Assembly (NCBI RefSeq): GCF_052857255.1
Contig: NW_027526507.1
Location: 372,001 to 436,000, forward strand
Direction of reading: 5' to 3'
Length of the DNA: 64,000 nt
Source of the DNA: Amblyomma americanum
Taxonomy: Eukaryota; Arthropoda; Arachnida; Ixodida; Ixodidae
Positions within the stretch are counted from its first letter, which is position 1; each line of letters begins with the position of its first letter. A model generated the notes under the pieces. The model worked only from the letters and a program-made list of their open reading frames with translations. It was not told the DNA's origin and ran no database searches. A program made the position numbers and the translations under genes. This document shows positions 34,679 to 46,453 of the stretch, piece by piece.

Positions 34679-37269
34679 CGAAGTGCATAAATCTCGCTAG
34701 TTTCGAGCTAAAACGATGTATCCCGTAGTTTTGAGCCGGAATACAAGTTTTCGTGCAGTTCTGAGAGAAAAAGTTTACACCTTTCTCTCGTCTACTCTTC
34801 GACGACTAGTAAAATCGAAGTGCGTAAATCTCGCTAGTTTCGATCTAAAACGATGTATCCCGCTGTTTTGAGCTGGAATACAAGTTTTCCTCCAGTTCTC
34901 AGAGAAAAAGTTTACAGGTCTCGTCTACTCTTCGACGACTTGTAAAATCGATGTTCGTGAATCTCGCTAGTTTCGATCTAAAACGATGTATCCCGCTGTT
35001 TTGAGCTGGAATACAAGTTTTCCCGCAGTTCTGAGAGAAAAAGTTTACATCTCTCTCTGGTCTACTCTTCGACGACTTGTAAAATCGATGTTCGTGAATC
35101 TCGCTCATTTCAATCTAAAACGATGTATCCCGGTGTTTTGAGCCGGAATTCAAGTTTTCGCACCGTTCTGAGAGAAAAAGTTTACACCTTTCTCTCGTAT
35201 ACTCTTCAAAGACTTGTAAAATCGATGCTCGTGAATTTTGCTAGCTTCTATCTAAAACGATTTATCTCGTTGTTTTGAGCCGGAATACAAGTTTTCGCGC
35301 AGTTCTGAGAGAAAAAATTTACACCTTTCTCTCGTCTACTCTTCGACGACTAGTAAAATCGATGTTCGTGAATCTCGCTTGTTTCGATCTAAAACGATGT
35401 ATCCCGTTGTTTTGAGCCCGAATACAAGTTTTCGAGCAGTTATAAGAGAAAAAGTTTATACCTTTTTCTCGTCTACTCTTCGACGACTTGTAAAATCGAA
35501 GTGCGTAAATCTCGCGAGTTTCGATCTAAAACGATGTATCCCGTTGTTTTGACCCGGAATACAAGTTTTCCTCCAGTTCTGAGAGAAAAAGTTTACAGGT
35601 CTCGTCTACTCTTCGACGACTTGTAAAATCGATGGTCGTGAATCTCGCTAGTTTCAATCTAAAACGATGTATCCCGGCGTTTTGAGCCGGAATACAAGTT
35701 TTCGTGCAGTTCTAAGAGAAAAAGTTTATACCTTTCTCTCGTCTACTCTTCGACGACTAATAAAATCGATGTTCGTGAATCTCGCTAGTTTCAATCTAAA
35801 ACGATGTATCCCGTTGTTTTCAGCCGGAATTCACGTTTTAGCGCAGTTCTGAGAGAAAAAAGTTTACAGCGCTCTCTCGTCTACTCTTCGACGACTTGTA
35901 AACTCAAAGTTCGTGAATTTTGCTAGTTTCGATCTAAAACGATGTATCCCGTTGTTTTGAGCCGCAATACAAGTTTTCGCGCAGTTCTGAGAGAAAAAGT
36001 TTATACCTTTCTCTCGTCTACTCTTCGACGACTAGTAAAATCGATGTTCGTGAATCTCGCTTGTTTCGATCTAAAACGATGTATCCGGTTGTTTTGAGCC
36101 GGAATACAAGTTTTCGTGCAGTTCTAAGAGAAAAAGTTTATACCTTTTTCTCGTCTACTCTTCGACGACTAGTAAAATCGATGCTCGTGAATTTTGCTAG
36201 TTTCGATCTAAAACGATGTATCCCGTTATTTTGAGCCGGAATAAAAGTTTTCGCGCAGTTCTGAGAGAAAAAGTTTATACCTTTTTCTCGTCTACTCTTC
36301 GACGACTAGTAAAATCGATGTTCGTGAATCTCGCTTGTTTCGATCTAAAACGATGTATCCCGTTGTTTTGAGCCGGAATACAAGTTTTCGTGCAGTTCTA
36401 AGAGAAAAAGTTTATACCTTTTTCTCGTCTACTCTTCGACGACTTGTAAAATCGAAGTGCGTAAATCTCGCGAGTTTCGATCTAAAACGATGTATCCCGT
36501 TGTTTTGACCCGGAATACAAGTTTTCCTCCAGTTCTGAGAGAAAAAGTTTACAGGCCTCGTCTACTCTTCGACGACTTGTATAATCAATGTTCGTGAATC
36601 TCGCTAGTTTCAATCTAAAACGATGTATCCCGGCGTTTTGAGCCGGATTACAAGTTTTCGCGCAGTTCTGAGAGAAAAAGTTTACAGCTCTCTCTCGTCT
36701 ACACTTCGACGACTTGTAAAATCGATGTTCGTGAATCTCGCTAGTTCCGATCTAAAACGATGTATCTCGTTGTTTTGAGCCGGAATACAAGTTTTCGCGC
36801 AGTTTTGAGATAAAAAGTTTACACCTTTCTCTCGTCGGCTCTTCGACGACTTGTAGACTCGATGCTCGTGATATTTCCTAGTTTCGATCTAAAACAATGT
36901 ATCCCGCTGTTTCGAGCCGGAATACAAGTTTTCGCGCAGTTCCGAGAGAAAAAGTTTACACCTTCTCTCGTCTACTCTTCGACGACTAGTAAAATCGATG
37001 TTCGTGAATCTCGCTAGTTTCGATCTAAAACGATGTATCCCGTTGTTTCAGCCGGAATTCAAGTTTTCGCGCAGTTCTGAGAGAAAAAGTTTACAGCGCT
37101 CTCTCGTCTACTCTTCGACGACTTGTAAAATCAAAGTTCGTAAATCTCGCTAGTTTTGATCTAAAACAATGTATCCCATTGTTTTGAACCGGAATATAAG
37201 TTTTCACGCAGTTCTGAGAGTAAAAAGTTTACAGCTTTCTCTCGACGACTCTTCGACGACTTGTAAAAT
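34679..37269 (+). repeat. 19-monomer higher-order unit 1 (2591 bp)
   Basis: First of four related units, each opening with CGAAGTGCATAAATC then GAGCTAAAAC and CCCGTAGTTTTG. Unit spacing is 2591, 2590 and 2315 bp. Internal markers in order are CTCTCTGGTCTAC, GCTCATTTCAATC, CTCGTATACTCTTCAAAGAC, GCTAGCTTCTATC, CGACTAATAAAATC, TTTTAGCGCAG, CCGGTTGTTTTG, GTATAATCAATG, CCCATTGTTTTGAACCGG and CTCTCGACGACTC. The 1-bp difference from unit 2 is an extra A in GAGAGAAAAAAG near 35855. Confidence 0.9.
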
Positions 37270-39859
37270 CGAAGTGCATAAATCTCGCTAGTTTCGAGCT
37301 AAAACGATGTATCCCGTAGTTTTGAGCCGGAATACAAGTTTTCGTGCAGTTCTGAGAGAAAAAGTTTACACCTTTCTCTCGTCTACTCTTCGACGACTAG
37401 TAAAATCGAAGTGCGTAAATCTCGCTAGTTTCGATCTAAAACGATGTATCCCGCTGTTTTGAGCTGGAATACAAGTTTTCCTCCAGTTCTCAGAGAAAAA
37501 GTTTACAGGTCTCGTCTACTCTTCGACGACTTGTAAAATCGATGTTCGTGAATCTCGCTAGTTTCGATCTAAAACGATGTATCCCGCTGTTTTGAGCTGG
37601 AATACAAGTTTTCCCGCAGTTCTGAGAGAAAAAGTTTACATCTCTCTCTGGTCTACTCTTCGACGACTTGTAAAATCGATGTTCGTGAATCTCGCTCATT
37701 TCAATCTAAAACGATGTATCCCGGTGTTTTGAGCCGGAATTCAAGTTTTCGCACCGTTCTGAGAGAAAAAGTTTACACCTTTCTCTCGTATACTCTTCAA
37801 AGACTTGTAAAATCGATGCTCGTGAATTTTGCTAGCTTCTATCTAAAACGATTTATCTCGTTGTTTTGAGCCGGAATACAAGTTTTCGCGCAGTTCTGAG
37901 AGAAAAAATTTACACCTTTCTCTCGTCTACTCTTCGACGACTAGTAAAATCGATGTTCGTGAATCTCGCTTGTTTCGATCTAAAACGATGTATCCCGTTG
38001 TTTTGAGCCCGAATACAAGTTTTCGAGCAGTTATAAGAGAAAAAGTTTATACCTTTTTCTCGTCTACTCTTCGACGACTTGTAAAATCGAAGTGCGTAAA
38101 TCTCGCGAGTTTCGATCTAAAACGATGTATCCCGTTGTTTTGACCCGGAATACAAGTTTTCCTCCAGTTCTGAGAGAAAAAGTTTACAGGTCTCGTCTAC
38201 TCTTCGACGACTTGTAAAATCGATGGTCGTGAATCTCGCTAGTTTCAATCTAAAACGATGTATCCCGGCGTTTTGAGCCGGAATACAAGTTTTCGTGCAG
38301 TTCTAAGAGAAAAAGTTTATACCTTTCTCTCGTCTACTCTTCGACGACTAATAAAATCGATGTTCGTGAATCTCGCTAGTTTCAATCTAAAACGATGTAT
38401 CCCGTTGTTTTCAGCCGGAATTCACGTTTTAGCGCAGTTCTGAGAGAAAAAGTTTACAGCGCTCTCTCGTCTACTCTTCGACGACTTGTAAACTCAAAGT
38501 TCGTGAATTTTGCTAGTTTCGATCTAAAACGATGTATCCCGTTGTTTTGAGCCGCAATACAAGTTTTCGCGCAGTTCTGAGAGAAAAAGTTTATACCTTT
38601 CTCTCGTCTACTCTTCGACGACTAGTAAAATCGATGTTCGTGAATCTCGCTTGTTTCGATCTAAAACGATGTATCCGGTTGTTTTGAGCCGGAATACAAG
38701 TTTTCGTGCAGTTCTAAGAGAAAAAGTTTATACCTTTTTCTCGTCTACTCTTCGACGACTAGTAAAATCGATGCTCGTGAATTTTGCTAGTTTCGATCTA
38801 AAACGATGTATCCCGTTATTTTGAGCCGGAATACAAGTTTTCGCGCAGTTCTGAGAGAAAAAGTTTATACCTTTTTCTCGTCTACTCTTCGACGACTAGT
38901 AAAATCGATGTTCGTGAATCTCGCTTGTTTCGATCTAAAACGATGTATCCCGTTGTTTTGAGCCGGAATACAAGTTTTCGTGCAGTTCTAAGAGAAAAAG
39001 TTTATACCTTTTTCTCGTCTACTCTTCGACGACTTGTAAAATCGAAGTGCGTAAATCTCGCGAGTTTCGATCTAAAACGATGTATCCCGTTGTTTTGACC
39101 CGGAATACAAGTTTTCCTCCAGTTCTGAGAGAAAAAGAGTACAGGCCTCGTCTACTCTTCGACGACTTGTATAATCAATGTTCGTGAATCTCGCTAGTTT
39201 CAATCTAAAACGATGTATCCCGGCGTTTTGAGCCGGATTACAAGTTTTCGCGCAGTTCTGAGAGAAAAAGTTTACAGCTCTCTCTCGTCTACACTTCGAC
39301 GACTTGTAAAATCGATGTTCGTGAATCTCGCTAGTTCCGATCTAAAACGATGTATCTCGTTGTTTTGAGCCGGAATACAAGTTTTCGCGCAGTTTTGAGA
39401 TAAAAAGTTTACACCTTTCTCTCGTCGGCTCTTCGACGACTTGTAAACTCGATGCTCGTGATATTTCCTAGTTTCGATCTAAAACAATGTATCCCGCTGT
39501 TTCGAGCCGGAATACAAGTTTTCGCGCAGTTCCGAGAGAAAAAGTTTACACCTTCTCTCGTCTACTCTTCGACGACTAGTAAAATCGATGTTCGTGAATC
39601 TCGCTAGTTTCGATCTAAAACGATGTATCCCGTTGTTTCAGCCGGAATTCAAGTTTTCGCGCAGTTCTGAGAGAAAAAGTTTACAGCGCTCTCTCGTCTA
39701 CTCTTCGACGACTTGTAAAATCAAAGTTCGTAAATCTCGCTAGTTTTGATCTAAAACAATGTATCCCATTGTTTTGAACCGGAATATAAGTTTTCACGCA
39801 GTTCTGAGAGTAAAAAGTTTACAGCTTTCTCTCGACGACTCTTCGACGACTTGTAAAAT
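37270..39859 (+). repeat. 19-monomer higher-order unit 2 (2590 bp)
   Basis: Near-identical to unit 1. Differences noticed by eye are the missing A near 38447, ATACAAG against ATAAAAG near 38832, GTAAACTC against GTAGACTC near 39445, and AAAGAGTACAGG against AAAGTTTACAGG near 39137. So few changes in 2.6 kb point to a recent duplication or efficient homogenisation. Confidence 0.9.
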
Positions 39860-42174
39860 CGAAGTGCATAAATCTCGCTAGTTTCGAGCTAAAACGATGT
39901 ATCCCGTAGTTTTGAGCCGGAATACAAGTTTTCGTGCAGTTCTGAGAGAAAAAGTTTACACCTTTCTCTCGTCTACTCTTCGACGACTAGTAAAATCGAA
40001 GTGCGTAAATCTCGCTAGTTTCGATCTAAAACGCTGTATCCCGTTGTTTTGAGCCGGAATACAAGTTTTCCTCCAGTTCCCAGAGAAAAAGTTTACAGGT
40101 CTCGTCTACTCTTCGACGACTTGTAAAATCGATGTTCGTGAATCTCGCTAGTTTCGATCTAAAACGATGTATCCCGCTGTTTTGAGCTGGAATACAAGTT
40201 TTCCCGCAGTTCTGAGAGAAAAAGTTTACAGCTCTCTCTGGTCTACTCTTCGACGACTTGTAAAATCGATGTTCGTGAATCTCGCTCATTTCAATCTAAA
40301 ACGATGTATCCCGGTGTTTTGAGCCGGAATTCAAGTTTTCGCACCCTTCTGAGAGAAAAAGTTTACACCTTTCTCTCGTATACTCTTCAAAGACTTGTAA
40401 AATCGATGCTCGTGAATTTTGCTAGCTTCTATCTAAAACGATTTATCTCGTTGTTTTGAGCCGGAATACAAGTTTTCGCGCAGTTCTGAGAGAAAAAATT
40501 TACACCTTTCTCTCCTCTACTCTTCGACGACTAGTAAAATCGATGTTCGTGAATCTCGCTTGTTTCGATCTAAAACGATGTATCCCGTTGTTTTGAGCCC
40601 GAATACAAGTTTTCGTGCAGTTCTAAGAGAAAAAGTTTATACCTTTTTCTCGTCTACTCTTCGACGACTTGTAAAATCGAAGTGCGTAAATCTCGCGAGT
40701 TTCGATCTAAAACGATGTATCCCGTTGTTTTGACCCGGAATACAAGTTTTCCTCCAGTTCTGAGAGAAAAAGTTTACAGGTCTCGTCTACTCTTCGACGA
40801 CTTGTAAAATCGATGTTCGTGAATCTCGCTAGTTTCAATCTAAAACGATGTATCCCGGCGTTTTGAGCCGGAATACAAGTTTTCGTGCAGTTCTAAGAGA
40901 AAAAGTTTATACCTTTCTCTCGTCTACTCTTCGACGACTAATAAAATGGATGTTCGTGAATCTCGCTAGTTTCAAATTAAACGATGTATCCCGTTGTTTT
41001 CAGCCGGAATTCACGTTTTAGCGCAGTTCTGAGAGAAAAAGTTTACAGCGCTCTCTCGTCTACTCTTCGACGACTTGTAAACTCAAAGTTCGTAAATCTC
41101 GCTAGTTTTGATCTAAAACGATGTATCCCATTGTTTTGAGCCGGAATACAAGTTTTCGCGCAGTTCTGAGAGAAAACGTTTACAGCTTTCTCTCGTCTAC
41201 TCTTCGACGACTAGTAAAATCGATGCTCGTGAATTTTGCTAGTTTCGATCTAAAACGATGTATCCCGTTGTTTTGAGCCGCAATACAAGTTTTCGCGCAG
41301 TTCTGAGAGAAAAACTTTATACCTTTTTCTCGTCTACTCTTCGACGACTTGTAAAATCGAAGTGCGTAAATCTCGCGAGTTTCGATCTAAAACGATGTAT
41401 CCCGTTGTTTTGACCCGGAATACAAGTTTTCCTCCAGTTCTGAGAGAAAAAGTTTACAGGCCTCGTCTACTCTTCGACGACTTGTATAATCAATGTTCGT
41501 GAATCTCGCTAGTTTCAATCTAAAACGATGTATCCCGGCGTTTTGAGCCGGATTACAAGTTTTCGCGCAGTTCTGAGAGAAAAAGTTTACAGCTCTCTCT
41601 CGTCTACACTTCGACGACTTGTAAAATCGATGTTCGTGAATCTCGCTAGTTCCGATCTAAAACGATGTATCTCGTTGTTTTGAGCCGGAATACAAGTTTT
41701 CGCGCAGTTCTGAGATAAAAAGTTTACACCTTTCTCTCGTCGGCTCTTCGACGACTTGTAAACTCGATGCTCGTGATATTTCCTAGTTTCGATCTAAAAC
41801 AATGTATCCCGCTGTTTCGAGCCGGAATACAAGTTTTCGCGCAGTTCCGAGAGAAAAAGTTTACACCTTCTCTCGTCTACTCTTCGACGACTAGTAAAAT
41901 CGATGTTCGTGAATCTCGCTAGTTTCGATCTAAAAGGATGTATCCCGTTGTTTCAGCCGGAATTCAAGTTTTCGCGCAGTTCTGAGAGAAAAAGTTTACA
42001 GCGCTCTCTCGTCTACTCTTCGACGACTTGTAAAATCAAAGTTCGTAAATCTCGCTAGTTTTGATCTAAAACAATGTATCCCATTGTTTTGAACCGGAAT
42101 ATAAGTTTTCACGCAGTTCTGAGAGTAAAAAGTTTACAGCTTTCTCTCGACGACTCTTCGACGACTTGTAAAAT
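39860..42174 (+). repeat. Higher-order unit 3, 17 monomers (2315 bp)
   Basis: Same opening and order as units 1 and 2, but 275 bp shorter. It contains one additional monomer (CCCATTGTTTTGAGCC with GAGAAAACG, about 41079-41215) that units 1 and 2 lack. It lacks three consecutive monomers present between 38590 and 39001 in unit 2 (411 bp). The deletion point is in the monomer reading AAAAACTTTATACCTTTTTC near 41313. CGCTGTATCCC and AGTTCCCAGAG near 40032-40084 are shared with unit 4 only. Confidence 0.88.
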
Positions 42175-44000
42175 CGAAGTGCATAAATCTCGCTAGTTTC
42201 GAGCTAAAACGATGTATCCCGTAGTTTTGAGCCGGAATACAAGTTTTCGTGCAGTTCTGAGAGAAAAAGTTTACACCTTTCTCTCGTCTACTCTTCGACG
42301 ACTAGTAAAATCGAAGTGCGTAAATCTCGCTAGTTTCGATCTAAAACGCTGTATCCCGTTGTTTTGAGCCGGAATACAAGTTTTCCTCCAGTTCCCAGAG
42401 AAAAAGTTTACAGGTCTCGTCTACTCTTCGACGACTTGTAAAATCGATGTTCGTGAATCTCGCTAGTTTCGATCTAAAACGATGTATCCCGCTGTTTTGA
42501 GCTGGAATACAAGTTTTCCCGCAGTTCTGAGAGAAAAAGTTTACAGCTCTCTCTGGTCTACTCTTCGACGACTTGTAAAATCGATGTTCGTGAATCTCGC
42601 TCATTTCAATCTAAAACGATGTATCCCGGTGTTTTGAGCCGGAATTCAAGTTTTCGCACCGTTCTGAGAGAAAAAGTTTACACCTTTCTCTCGTATACTC
42701 TTCAAAGACTTGTAAAATCGATGCTCGTGAATTTTGCTAGCTTCTATCTAAAACGATTTATCTCGTTGTTGTGAGCCGGAATACAAGTTTTCGCGCAGTT
42801 CTGAGAGAAAAAATTTACACCTTTCTCTCCTCTACTCTTCGACGACTAGTAAAATCGATGTTCGTGAATCTCGCTTGTTTCGAACTAAAACGATGTATCC
42901 CGTTGTTTTGAGCCCGAATACAAGTTTTCGTGCAGTTCTAAGAGAAAAAGTTTATACCTTTTTCTCGTCTACTCTTCGACGACTTGTAAAATCGAAGTGC
43001 GTAAATCTCGCGAGTTTCGATCTAAAACGATGTATCCCGTTGTTTTGACCCGGAATACAAGTTTTCCTCCAGTTCTGAGAGAAAAAGTTTACAGGTCTCG
43101 TCTACTCTTCGACGACTTGTAAAATCGATGTTCGTGAATCTCGCTAGTTTCAATCTAAAACAATGTATCCCGGCGTTTTGAGCCGGAATACAAGTTTTCG
43201 TGCAGTTCTAAGAGAAAAAGTTTATACCTTTCTCTCGTCTACTCTTCGACGACTAATAAAATGGATGTTCGTGAATCTCGCTAGTTTCAAATTAAACGAT
43301 GTATCCCGTTGTTTTCAGCCGGAATTCACGTTTTAGCGCAGTTCTGAGAGAAAAAGTTTACAGCGCTCTCTCGTCTACTCTTCGACGACTTGTAAACTCA
43401 AAGTTCGTAAATCTCGCTAGTTTTGATCTAAAACGATGTATCCCATTGTTTTGAGCCGGAATACAAGTTTTCGCGCAGTTCTGAGAGAAAACGTTTACAG
43501 CTTTCTCTCGTCTACTCTTCGACGACTAGTAAAATCGATGCTCGTGAATTTTGCTAGTTTCGATCTAAAACGATGTATCCCGTTGTTTTGAGCCGCAATA
43601 CAAGTTTTCGCGCAGTTCTGAGAGAAAAACTTTATACCTTTCTCTCGTCTACTCTTCGACGACTAGTAAAATCGATGTTCGTGAATCTCGCTTGTTTCGA
43701 TCTAAAACGATGTATCCGGTTGTTTTGAGCCGGAATACAAGTTTTCGTGCAGTTCTAAGAGAAAAAGTTTATACCTTTTTCTCGTCTACTCTTCGACGAC
43801 TAGTAAAATCGATGCTCGTGAATTTTGCTAGTTTCGATCTAAAACGATGTATCCCGTTATTTTGAGCCGGAATACAAGTTTTCGCGCAGTTCTGAGAGAA
43901 AAAGTTTATACCTTTTTCTCGTCTACTCTTCGACGACTAGTAAAATCGATGTTCGTGAATCTCGCTTGTTTCGATCTAAAACGATGTATCCCGTTGTTCT
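42175..44000 (+). repeat. Higher-order unit 4, incomplete
   Basis: Continues the series with the unit-3 markers (CGCTGTATCCC, CCCAGAG, ATGGATGTTC) and the extra CCCATTG monomer. It also retains the three monomers missing from unit 3, including the CCGGTTGTTTTG one near 43712. It leaves the pattern at about 44000, where CCCGTTGTTCTGAGCC and GAGAAAAAAAGTTTACAGC appear. It is therefore the only unit with both features, and a complete version would have been about 20 monomers. Confidence 0.85.
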
Positions 44001-44809
44001 GAGCCGGAATACAAGTTTTCGCGCAGTTCTGAGAAAAAAAGTTTACAGCTCTCTCTCGTCTACTCTTCGACGACTTGTAAAATCAATGTTCGTGAATCTC
44101 GCTAGTTTCGATCTAAAACGATGTATCCCGTTGTTTTGAGCCGGAATACAAGTTTTCGCGCAGTTCTGAGAGAAAAAGTTTATACCTTTCTCTCGTCTAC
44201 TCTTCGACGACTAGTAAAATCGATGTTCGTGTATCTCGCTTGTTTCGATCTAAAACGATGTATCCCGTTGTTTTGAGCCGGAATACAAGTTTTCGTGCAG
44301 TTCTAAAAGAAAAAGTTTATACCTTTTTCTCGTCTACTCTTCGACGACTAGTAAAATCGATGCTCGTGAATTTCGCTAGTTTCGATGTAAAACGATGTAT
44401 CTCGTTGTTTTGAGCCGGAATACAAGTTTTCGCGCAGTTCTGAGAGAAAAAGCTTACACCTCTCTCTCGTCTACTCTTCGACGACTTGTAAAATCAAATT
44501 GCGTAAATCTCGCTAGTTTCGATCTAAAACGATGTATCCCGTTGTTTTGACCCGAAATACAAGTTTTCCTCCAGTTCTGAGAGAAAAAGTTTACAGGTCT
44601 CGTCAACTCTTCGACGACTTGTAAAATCGATGTTCGTGAATCTCGCTAGTTTCAATATAAAACGATGTATCCCGGCGTTTTGAGCCGGATTACAAGTTTT
44701 CGCGCAGTTCTGAGATAAAAAGTTTAGAGCTTTCTCTCGTCTACTCTTCGACGACTTGTAAAATCGATGTTCGTGAATCTCGATAGTTTTAATCTAAAAC
44801 GATGTATCC
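44001..44809 (+). repeat. Mixed monomers between higher-order domains
   Basis: About six monomers, including one GATGTAAAAC/AAGCTTACACC monomer, one 133-bp class monomer near 44521 and a CCCGGCGTTTTG monomer near 44670. Their order resembles 6.9-7.9 kb, but the interval carries private changes such as CGTGTATCTCGC, TCTAAAAGAAAAAG and CAAATTGCG. No long-period copy of this exact stretch was found. No gene. Confidence 0.7.
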
Positions 44810-46453
44810 CGTTGTTTTCAGCCGGAATTCAAGTTTTCGCACTGTACTGAGAAAAAAGTTTACACCTTTCTCTCGTCTGCTCTTCGACGACTTGTAAAAT
44901 CGAAGTTCGTAAATCTCAGGAGTTTCGATCTAAAACGATGTATTCCGTTGTATTGGGCTGGAATAAAAGTTTTCCCGCAGTTCTGAGAGAAAACGTTTAC
45001 AGCTCTCTCTCGTCTACTCTTCGACGACTTGTAAAATCGATGTTCGTGAATCTCGCTAGTTTCGATATAAAACGATGTATCTCGTTGTTTTGAGCCGGAA
45101 TACAAGTTTTCGCGCAGTTCTGAGATAAAAAGTTTACACCTTTCTCTCGTCGGCTCTTCGACGACTTGTAAAATCGATGTTCGTGAATCTCGCTAGTTTC
45201 AATCTAAAACGATGTATCCCGTTGTTTTGAGCCGGAATACAAGTTTTCGCGCAGTTCTGAGATAAAAAAGTTTAGAGCTTTCTCTCGTCTACTCTTCGAC
45301 GACTTGTAAAATCGATGTTCGTGAATCTCGATAGTTTGGATCAAAAACGATGTATCCCGTTATTTTGAGCCGGAATACAAGTTTTCGCGCAGTTCTGAGA
45401 GAAAAAGTTTATATCTTTCTCTCGTCTACTATTCGACGACTAGTAAAATCGATATTCGTGAATCTCGCTTGTTTCGATCTAAAACGATGTATCCCGTTGT
45501 TTTGAGCCGGAATACAAGTTTTCGTGCAGTTCTAAGAGAAAAAGTTTATACCTTTTTCTCGTCTACTCTTCGACGACTTGTAAAATCGAAGTGCGTAAAT
45601 CTCGCGAGTTTCGATCTAAAACTATGTATCCCGTTGTTTTCAGCCGGAATTCAAGTTTTCGCACTGTACTGAGAAAAAAGTTTACACCTTTCTCTCGTCT
45701 GCTCTTCGACGACTTGTAAAATCGAAGTTCGTAAATCTCAGGAGTTTCGATCTAAAACGATGTATTCCGTTGTATTGGGCTGGAATAAAAGTTTTCCCGC
45801 AGTTCTGAGAGAAAACGTTTACAGCTCTCTCTCGTCTACTCTACGACGACTTGTAAAATCGATGTTCGTGAATCTCGCTAGTTTCGATATAAAACGATGT
45901 ATCTCGTTGTTTTGAGCCGGAATACAAGTTTTCGCGCAGTTCTGAGATAAAAAGTTTACACCTTTCTCTCGTCGGCTCTTCGACGACTTGTAAAATCGAT
46001 GTTCGTGAATCTCGCTAGTTTCAATCTAAAACGATGTATCCCGTTGTTTTGAGCCGGAATACAAGTTTTCGCGCAGTTCTGAGAGAAAAAGTTTACAGCT
46101 CTCTCTCGTCTACTCTTCGACAACTTGTAAAATCAATGTTCGTGAATCTCGCTAGTTTCAATCTAAAACGATGTATCCCGTTGTTTTGAGCCGGAATACA
46201 AGTTTTCGCGCAGTTCTGAGAGAAAAAGTTTATATCTTTCTCTCGTCTACTATTCGACGACTAGTAAAATCGATATTCGTGAATCTCGCTTGTTTCGATC
46301 TAAAACGATGTATCCCGTTGTTTTGAGCCGGAATACAAGTTTTCGTGCAGTTCTAAGAGAAAAAGTTTATACCTTTTTCTCGTCTACTCTTCGACGACTT
46401 GTAAAATCGAAGTGCGTAAATCTCGCGAGTTTCGATCTAAAACTATGTATCCC
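44810..46453 (+). repeat. 6-monomer tandem pair (~822 bp each)
   Basis: Two copies at an offset of 821-822 bp: the landmark ATG is at 44938 and 45760, and CTACTATTCGACGAC is near 45427 and 46248. Shared private markers are CACTGTACTGAG, GGAATAAAAG, TTTATATCTTTC, CGATATTCGTG and AACTATGTATCC. Between them, about 45250-45400 and 46075-46220 do not match (GATAAAAAAGTTTAGAG with AGTTTGGATCAAAAAC against GAGAGAAAAAGTTTACAGC with GACAACTTG), so one copy has had a monomer replaced. Confidence 0.78.
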
